Source: Thiomicrorhabdus sp. (GTDB lineage Bacteria; Pseudomonadota; Gammaproteobacteria; Thiomicrospirales; Thiomicrospiraceae). Taken from it: a DNA stretch of 35,176 nucleotides. Below the pieces are notes generated by a model. It was not told where the DNA came from and searched no databases. It saw only the letters and a list, made by a program, of their open reading frames with translations. The stretch lies in contig WFQP01000021.1 in assembly GCA_015487015.1 (NCBI GenBank), positions 1 to 35,176 of the forward strand, given 5' to 3'. The number at the start of each line of letters is the position of its first letter. Position 1 is the first letter of the stretch. Positions 28,989 through 35,176 of the stretch are shown here, piece by piece. The position numbers were made by a program, and so were the translations under genes.

Positions 28989-31433
28989 GTGATGCGAAGA
29001 TGGTTTAAAACATGGCGATTTCATCATTGGATTTTAATGGTGGTTGTGCTGTTATTTGCACTGTTTTTTACTTTTAAAGCACCCTCTTATTCTAACCATA
29101 TGGCCAATGACATTAAGCAAGCTGTTTTATTGGCAGAAAAAACGCCACCAGTGGTCTTTGAGGAGCAAGTTAAACCGATTTTAGAGCGGCGGTGTGTAGT
29201 TTGTCATGGTTGTTATGATGCCCCTTGCCAGCTCAAACTCTCTTCGCCAGAAGGATTGATGAGAGGCGCCAGTGAAGAGCGTGTGTATGATGGCAAACGC
29301 TTAACTAATATGGCACCAACCCGTTTATTGATTGATGAAAAAACGACTGAGGCTTGGCGTGATAGGGGCTTTACCTCGGTGTTGAATGAGGGAGGGGGTT
29401 CACCTCAAAACAACCTTCAAAACTCAGTTTTATACCATCTTTTAAATCTAAAAAAAGAGTACCCTCAGCCTAGTGAGGGGCTGTTGCCTGAGACGTTTAC
29501 ATTAGAGTTAAATCGAGAACAAAGCTGCACAACCATTGAAACGGTTGAGAGCTATTCCCAAGAGCATCCTACATGGGGCATGCCGTATGCCATGCCTAAC
29601 CTATCAGATGCGTCGTATCAAACATTGGTTTCTTGGCTGGTTCAAGGGGCGGTTACTCCGTCGCCTCCTAAGCCATCCTCACAAGCTCAGAATCAAATTG
29701 AGAAGTGGGAGGTTTTTTTAAACCAGTCCTCCAATAAGCACCGCTTGGTGAGCCGTTATTTATACGAGCATTTATTTCATGCGCACATTCAGTTTTTTGA
29801 GACAGATCAACGAGAGTTTTATCGTTTGGTACGTTCTACCACGCCTTCTGGCAAGCCAGTGAACGAGATTGCAACGGTAAGGCCGTATGATGCCCCCACC
29901 CGTAATCCCAATACACCGTTTTATTATCGGTTTATTAAGTATCACCCTAGCATTGTAGTGAAAAGCCATCTTGTTTATACGTTGTCACCTCAACGTATGC
30001 AGCGTTACCAAGCACTGTTTTTTGAAAATAATTATGAAGTGACGCAACGACCCACTTATGAGCCGACTCGTTCAGCCAATCCTTTTAAAACCTTTGAGGT
30101 CATTCCTGTTAAAGCACGTTATCGTTTTTTATTGGATGATGCGCACTTCTTTATTCAGGGGTTTGTAAAAGGCCCCGTTTGTCGAGGGCAGGTGGCTTTA
30201 GATGTGATTGAAGACCGTTTTTGGCTGGTCTTTTTTGATCCAGATAAACCGTTAATTACCAATAGCCCACAATTTTTAGGGCAAATGGCGGATGTATTGC
30301 AAGTACCATCTGATGACCAGAGTCACTTTGAATTGATACGAATTTGGACGGAGTACTGGAAAGGTTTAAAACAGTATATGGAGCAAAAACAGGCTTGGTT
30401 TAAAACAATAGGGGTACACCGATTGGATCATGCCGTTGGGGCTATTTGGGATGGCGATGGGCATAATCCAAATGCAGCATTAACGGTGTTTAGACATTTT
30501 GACAGTGCTTCTGTGGCGTATGGTTTGGTGGGTGAACCGCCTGAAACAGCTTGGATTATTGATTACCCACTGTTTGAACGTATTCATTATTTATTGGTGG
30601 CAGGGTTTAATGTCTATGGCAATGTGAGCCATCAACTAAGCACGCGAATTTACATGGATTTTTTACGCATGGAGGGGGAGGATTACTTCTTGGCTTTTTT
30701 ACCTGTAGATAAACGCAAAGCCATTCGAGACTCTTGGTATCTTGGACAGCGTCGTACAATTGAAGAGCTTTTTTCAGCGCCTCAAGCATGGCTCAATACC
30801 GAGTCGGTGATTGGTTATCAAACGGATGATCCGATGGCAGAATTGTATCAACGCATTCAAACACACTTGTCTCCTGTTGCGCACTCGGCATCCTCTTTAA
30901 ATAAGTGTGATTTACCCTCTTGTGACTCTATTTTGACAACCGATAAGCTCAAGCAAAAGGAGCAAACAAAATTAGAGCAGGCGATGGCTCAAATTTCTCG
31001 GTTAAAAGGGATGCAATTATCTCCTTTTCCAGATATCGCATTTGTTCGAATTAAGACAGAACAACCAGAGAGTGATCTTGCATACACTCTAATTCGTAAC
31101 AAAGCCTACAAGAATGTGACCTCTTTTTTAGCTGATGAACATGAGCGTGATCGTGCCGATATTGAAAATGACTCGATGAGTGTCGTGCCGTGGTTGGAGG
31201 GTGCGTATCCTAATTTCTTTTTTTCAGTGGCACTGGATGATGTTGGAAAGTTTGCTGCACATTGTGCCACCATTCGTACCGATGAAGATTATCAGCGTTT
31301 TGTGGAAGCCTATGGTGTGAGACGAACCAACCCTAAGTTTTGGGAATTGGCGGATTGGTTCCAAGATGAATTTGCTAAGCGAAACCCTGTTACATCAGGT
31401 CTGTTTGACCTGAACCGTTATCAAAACCGATAA
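28989..31433 (+). CDS. cti: Fatty acid cis/trans isomerase (periplasmic, haem c type)
   Basis: N-terminal TM; haem motif CVVCHGCYDAPCQLKLSSPEGLMRGASEERVYDG; 814 aa. Confidence 0.92.
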   Translation: MMRRWFKTWRFHHWILMVVVLLFALFFTFKAPSYSNHMANDIKQAVLLAEKTPPVVFEEQVKPILERRCVVCHGCYDAPCQLKLSSPEGLMRGASEERVYDGKRLTNMAPTRLLIDEKTTEAWRDRGFTSVLNEGGGSPQNNLQNSVLYHLLNLKKEYPQPSEGLLPETFTLELNREQSCTTIETVESYSQEHPTWGMPYAMPNLSDASYQTLVSWLVQGAVTPSPPKPSSQAQNQIEKWEVFLNQSSNKHRLVSRYLYEHLFHAHIQFFETDQREFYRLVRSTTPSGKPVNEIATVRPYDAPTRNPNTPFYYRFIKYHPSIVVKSHLVYTLSPQRMQRYQALFFENNYEVTQRPTYEPTRSANPFKTFEVIPVKARYRFLLDDAHFFIQGFVKGPVCRGQVALDVIEDRFWLVFFDPDKPLITNSPQFLGQMADVLQVPSDDQSHFELIRIWTEYWKGLKQYMEQKQAWFKTIGVHRLDHAVGAIWDGDGHNPNAALTVFRHFDSASVAYGLVGEPPETAWIIDYPLFERIHYLLVAGFNVYGNVSHQLSTRIYMDFLRMEGEDYFLAFLPVDKRKAIRDSWYLGQRRTIEELFSAPQAWLNTESVIGYQTDDPMAELYQRIQTHLSPVAHSASSLNKCDLPSCDSILTTDKLKQKEQTKLEQAMAQISRLKGMQLSPFPDIAFVRIKTEQPESDLAYTLIRNKAYKNVTSFLADEHERDRADIENDSMSVVPWLEGAYPNFFFSVALDDVGKFAAHCATIRTDEDYQRFVEAYGVRRTNPKFWELADWFQDEFAKRNPVTSGLFDLNRYQNR

Positions 31434-31436
31434 ATT

Positions 31437-32831
31437 TTGAGTGAAATTATTGATGAATGTAAAGATAAAAAAGAGGCGTGTGCTGTTATGAGTTCTGAGA
31501 ATTTAAATAAAAAAGCATTTGGCTTGTGGAGTGCTGTTTTTTTAGGCATAGGCTCAATGGTGGGCGCGGGTATTTTTATTGTCATTGGGCAAGCGGGGGC
31601 GATCGCAGGCAACTTGGTGATGATCTCTTTTTTAATTGCAGGTGTTATTGCACTGCTTTGTGGTTATTCACTCAGTAAGTTAGCGATTCGTTACCCCAGT
31701 CGTGGTGGCATTATTGAATATTTGGTTCAATCATATGGAGAAGGTTTCTTTTCAGGCGCGTTGGGTGTGCTGTTTTATATTGCACAGCTTGTGGCCATTG
31801 CCGCTGTTGTAAAATCGTTTGGTACTTATGCCGCAACTTATATGGTCGAGGGAGTCACCACAACTTATACCAATGTATTTGCGTTAGGGGTGTTGGCTTT
31901 TTTTGTGGCGGTAAACTTGGTGGGAGCTTCCAGTGTGGCAAAAGCCGAAACGACTATTGTTGTGATTAAACTGGTTGCGTTGTTGGCCTTTACCGTTTCG
32001 GCGCTATTTTTTATAAAGCCATCTAATTTTAACCCTGCGGAAGCGCCGAATTTTATCTATCTTTTTTACGCACTGGGACTGACATTTTTTGCTTTTCAGG
32101 GCTTTAGTGTGATTACCAACAGTGTTGAGGACATGCAAAACCCTTCTGAAATTATGTTGAAGTCCATGATTTTATCCATTGTTTTGGTAGGAATTTTATA
32201 CATTGCAGTAACGGTGGCTGTATTTGGAAACTTATCTTTAGCCGAAATCATTGAAAGCAAAGACTTTGCCTTGGCTAAAGCATCCGAACCCGTTTTTGGC
32301 GAGCTAGGATTTAAAATCATTGCTGCAACCGCGTTATTGGCTACAGCATCCGCCATTAATGCAACGCTTTATGCGGTTACTCAAATAGGGTATACCTTAG
32401 CGAAAGACGGAGACCTTCCCAAAATATATCAAAGAGGAATCTTTCATAATACCGAAGGATTGCTGATTTCAGCGGCCTTAATTGTGCCGATGATTCTCTT
32501 TTTTAATTTAGGAGAAATTGCAGCCATTGCTTCAATTACCGTGCTACTTATTCAGGGATTTACCCATACAGGGCATTTACTGGTAATTAAAGAGACAAAA
32601 GCCAGTTACGGATTGGTGATCTTGGCTATTATTGGAACATTCAGTGCTGCAGGGTTTGCTATTTACTACACATCGGATTCGATTCCACACTTTCCAATGT
32701 TTATTGTAGGAGCATTTGTCTTTGCCTTTGCTTTGGAAGTATTGTTAAAACTTTTTAATGATCGAACCATTAAAAAACAGTTTATTCGTGGTATGAATCG
32801 ATTAAAAAATAGAATTTCAGGTGAACTCTAA
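31437..32831 (+). CDS. APC-superfamily amino acid permease
   Basis: AVFLGIGSMVGAGIFIVIGQAGAIAGN; about 12 TM segments; TTG start in the ORF track, but ATG at 31488 (MSSENLNKKAFGLW) is more likely. Confidence 0.87.
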   Translation: MSEIIDECKDKKEACAVMSSENLNKKAFGLWSAVFLGIGSMVGAGIFIVIGQAGAIAGNLVMISFLIAGVIALLCGYSLSKLAIRYPSRGGIIEYLVQSYGEGFFSGALGVLFYIAQLVAIAAVVKSFGTYAATYMVEGVTTTYTNVFALGVLAFFVAVNLVGASSVAKAETTIVVIKLVALLAFTVSALFFIKPSNFNPAEAPNFIYLFYALGLTFFAFQGFSVITNSVEDMQNPSEIMLKSMILSIVLVGILYIAVTVAVFGNLSLAEIIESKDFALAKASEPVFGELGFKIIAATALLATASAINATLYAVTQIGYTLAKDGDLPKIYQRGIFHNTEGLLISAALIVPMILFFNLGEIAAIASITVLLIQGFTHTGHLLVIKETKASYGLVILAIIGTFSAAGFAIYYTSDSIPHFPMFIVGAFVFAFALEVLLKLFNDRTIKKQFIRGMNRLKNRISGEL

Positions 32832-32834
32832 AAG

Positions 32835-34322
32835 GTGGCTAAAATGTGTAATGTAGAACTCAGGGCAAACTATGATTTAGTGGTCATTGGTGGTGGTCCC
32901 GCAGGTACGCCTGTTGCCATGGAATATGCTAAATTAAATCAAGAAAAAAGGATTTTACTCATTGATAGGCTTGGAATGCTTGGGGGGGAGTGTTTATTTG
33001 ATGGCTGTATCCCCTCTAAAATCATGCAAATAAGTGCTAAATATATTCAGCGTTTGAGCTCGTTAAAAGAGTTTGGTGTGTCTTTGGACGATTCACACTA
33101 CCAATTGGTGTGGGACAAAATTGTGCAAAGAAAAGAGGCTATTTTATTAAAAAGGTCGGGAGAAGCTAAAAAGAGATTGCCTAAAAATATTGATCTTTAT
33201 AAAGGTTACGCTCAATTTACGGATGAAAAAACGTTATCAGTCATCTCAGAGGGGGCGAAGCCACAGAGCGTTTCTTTTAAACAATGCGTAATTGCAACGG
33301 GTTCTAAGGCCTTTATTCCACCTTTTAAGGGGAGTGGTGTCGCAAAAATTTGGACCAATGAAGATTTCTTTGAGCGGATGGAACTTCCTAAAGATATGAC
33401 GATTATTGGGGATGGTCCCATCGCGATAGAGTTCACTCAAATACTGTCTACATTAGGGGTAAAAATAAATTTAATTGGTCGACAAAAGAGTGTGCTTAAA
33501 CAGGTTGAAGACGAAGCTTCACATTACATACTAAATGCCTTAAAACAGAATAAAAATGTAAACCTTATTCTTAATTCAGAAGTGACGACCATTCATTATA
33601 ACGATGAGTTTGACGTTATTTATACTCAAGATGGGCGTGAAAAATCAATTTGTTCACAAAAAGTGATGGTCGCAACGGGACGTATTGCAAATACCGAATC
33701 GTTAAACCTAGATAAGGCGGGGGTTGATTTTAATAAACAGGGCATACGGACTGATAGCTCACTTCAAAGCAGTTGTCCTCATATTTATGCGAATGGGGAT
33801 GTGGTGGCTCATTTTCCAAGGTTTGCTCATACCGCTCAGTATGGTGCGCACACCATTGCTCAAAATCTTTTTTTAGAGCACAACCTTTTTAAAGTTAATT
33901 TTGACATGAATTCATGGGTACTTTTCAGTGAGCCCAATATTGCAATGGCAGGCCTTTCTGAAAAAGAAGCACTTAAAAGAGGTATGGATGTTATTACAGG
34001 CGTATACGATTACAGTGTCGATGCCAAGAGTCAGATAGAGGGTGAGGATGTTGGTTTTTTAAAGTATGTCGTAAATAAGAAAAATAACCAAATCATAGGC
34101 ATCTTAATTATGACAAATGAAGCGAATACCATTGCTGGAGAAGCGGCGTTAATTGTTTCAAAAAATCTTACATTAAGTGATTTAGTCGCCACCATCCATC
34201 CACACCCAACTCTTTCAGAGTCTTTTGCAAATTTAGCAAAACAGATGATGGGGGAGATTATGCAAGAAAAACTTAAAAACCCATTGATTAAAGCAATGTT
34301 AACGTTTGAGCGGTTTTTATAG
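32835..34322 (+). CDS. Pyridine nucleotide-disulfide oxidoreductase (dihydrolipoamide dehydrogenase/MerA-like)
   Basis: DLVVIGGGPAGTPVAMEYA; redox active site GGECLFDGCIPSK; IYANGDV; C-terminal dimerisation HPHPTLSESF. Confidence 0.9.
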   Translation: MAKMCNVELRANYDLVVIGGGPAGTPVAMEYAKLNQEKRILLIDRLGMLGGECLFDGCIPSKIMQISAKYIQRLSSLKEFGVSLDDSHYQLVWDKIVQRKEAILLKRSGEAKKRLPKNIDLYKGYAQFTDEKTLSVISEGAKPQSVSFKQCVIATGSKAFIPPFKGSGVAKIWTNEDFFERMELPKDMTIIGDGPIAIEFTQILSTLGVKINLIGRQKSVLKQVEDEASHYILNALKQNKNVNLILNSEVTTIHYNDEFDVIYTQDGREKSICSQKVMVATGRIANTESLNLDKAGVDFNKQGIRTDSSLQSSCPHIYANGDVVAHFPRFAHTAQYGAHTIAQNLFLEHNLFKVNFDMNSWVLFSEPNIAMAGLSEKEALKRGMDVITGVYDYSVDAKSQIEGEDVGFLKYVVNKKNNQIIGILIMTNEANTIAGEAALIVSKNLTLSDLVATIHPHPTLSESFANLAKQMMGEIMQEKLKNPLIKAMLTFERFL

Positions 34323-34348
34323 TTACAACCCCCATATTTAATTAGCTC

Positions 34349-34939
34349 GTGTTAGGAGATGGATTGATGAAGAGTGATCAAAATGATATTGAAGAAACTT
34401 TAGACACAAATGAGTGGTTTAAGCCAGACTACTCAATAGAAAGAATTTCGTTGGCTGTTGTCTTTATTTTATCCATGTTTGGGGTAGGGGTAACAGATTA
34501 TGCCCCCTTACAAAGCTTAAATTATTGGGGAGCTATGACCGTTATTTTAGCGGTTTCAGGGTTAATCATGGGCTGGTCAAAAGCTCGGCATTTAGGGCAA
34601 CCAGTTTTGCAAACATTGCGTGTACAGATCATCCACTGGTTGGCAACGGGGGTGGCCGTTATAGGTGTTTTCTTATTGTTGAAAGCAGGGCGGTTAAATT
34701 ATGAAGGTACTGGGCTGGTCTTGTTAATTGTTTTAGGATTAGCCACTTTTTTAGACGGATATCGTTTGAATGCTTTTTTTAGTTTCGTAGGAATATTAAT
34801 TTTTATTTTAGCGATAGCCGCCGCCTACATTGAAGAGTATTTGTGGGTATTATTGATTGTTATGTTAACTTTAGGGGGAGCCGCCTTTTTTTGGGAACGG
34901 TATAAATTTAAGAAAATGGCGGAGCTTTTATCTGATTAA
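34349..34939 (+). CDS. Hypothetical multi-spanning membrane protein
   Basis: 196 aa with about 5-6 hydrophobic segments; 26 nt after the disulfide reductase. Confidence 0.7.
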   Translation: MLGDGLMKSDQNDIEETLDTNEWFKPDYSIERISLAVVFILSMFGVGVTDYAPLQSLNYWGAMTVILAVSGLIMGWSKARHLGQPVLQTLRVQIIHWLATGVAVIGVFLLLKAGRLNYEGTGLVLLIVLGLATFLDGYRLNAFFSFVGILIFILAIAAAYIEEYLWVLLIVMLTLGGAAFFWERYKFKKMAELLSD

Positions 34940-35099
34940 GGGGGGGCGGGGAGAAAAATTTAGGTAGCTCTTAATGCTGTAAAAAAATGTAATAAATTTG
35001 GCAGTGTAAGCTTTTCTTTTTGGTAGTTTTTCAAAAAAACATTCAATTCCTTTATAATAGCCTGTTTTCTCTCTCTTTATTTTAGACAGGTGTCTTTGA

Positions 35100-35176
35100 G
35101 TGTCCTATTTTAAGCGGTATTTTATTGCGGGTTTATTGGTGTGGTTGCCGTTAGGGGTGACCATTGTCGTCATTAA
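35100..35176 (+). CDS. DUF502-family membrane protein (5' end only, truncated by the window)
   Basis: GTG start; MSYFKRYFIAGLLVWLPLGVTIVVI resembles the DUF502 N-terminus; TATAAT at 35053-35058 upstream. Confidence 0.65.
   Translation, partial: MSYFKRYFIAGLLVWLPLGVTIVVI

Larger units (their letters stand above)
1622..34946. repeat. Dispersed G7-G9 (or C7-C8) tract family, 16 members
   Basis: G runs at 1622(8), 1745(9), 4774(7), 10844(7), 12610(8), 16364(9), 20273(8), 27907(8), 28821(9), 32982(7), 34940(7); C runs at 4817(8), 5960(8), 9865(7), 16332(8), 22838(7). Confidence 0.9.

Noticed and set aside
34940-34951. GGGGGGGCGGGG as a G-quadruplex
   Set aside because: Only two G runs are close together; four are needed for a standard intramolecular quadruplex.
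1-35176. CRISPR arrays, prophage, IS elements, rRNA or tRNA genes
   Set aside because: Looked for repeat-spacer periodicity, transposase motifs and RNA gene signatures; none seen.

Overview
This is an AT-rich gammaproteobacterial chromosome segment. Gene content and order suggest a sulfur-oxidising Thiomicrospira/Hydrogenovibrio-like lineage, but that is inference. Most of it is housekeeping DNA: bepA-like M48 protease, tusA-dsrE2, pssA, leuA, holD-like/rimI, suhB, trmJ-cysE-iscR-iscA-ndk-rlmN-rodZ-like-hisS-yfgM-bamB-der, a giant FAD/Fe-S dehydrogenase, aroG-type DAHP synthase, DUF3579, pilD, queD, ispA and a 2-Cys peroxiredoxin. The last third is more accessory: a CBS protein, a hipBA toxin-antitoxin pair, an orphan Nif11-type small protein, and a tight four-gene run headed by a fatty-acid cis/trans isomerase (cti). 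The most striking unexplained signal is a dispersed family of G7-G9 tracts. I counted 16, on both strands, in genes and between them. Twelve of the 16 have A directly 5' of the G run, and most are A/T-rich 3', often (T)AAA. Some form facing C/G pairs that make hairpins: C8-G9-C6 upstream of the giant dehydrogenase, and G7/C8 inside the holD-like gene. Two tracts have specific predicted coding consequences. Loss of one G at the G9 tract ending tusA fuses TusA in frame to DsrE2. Any 1-nt slip at the C8 tract in hipB removes the C-terminal tail of the antitoxin. No rRNA, tRNA, CRISPR or IS element was recognised. All family assignments are from reading the translations; no searches were run.
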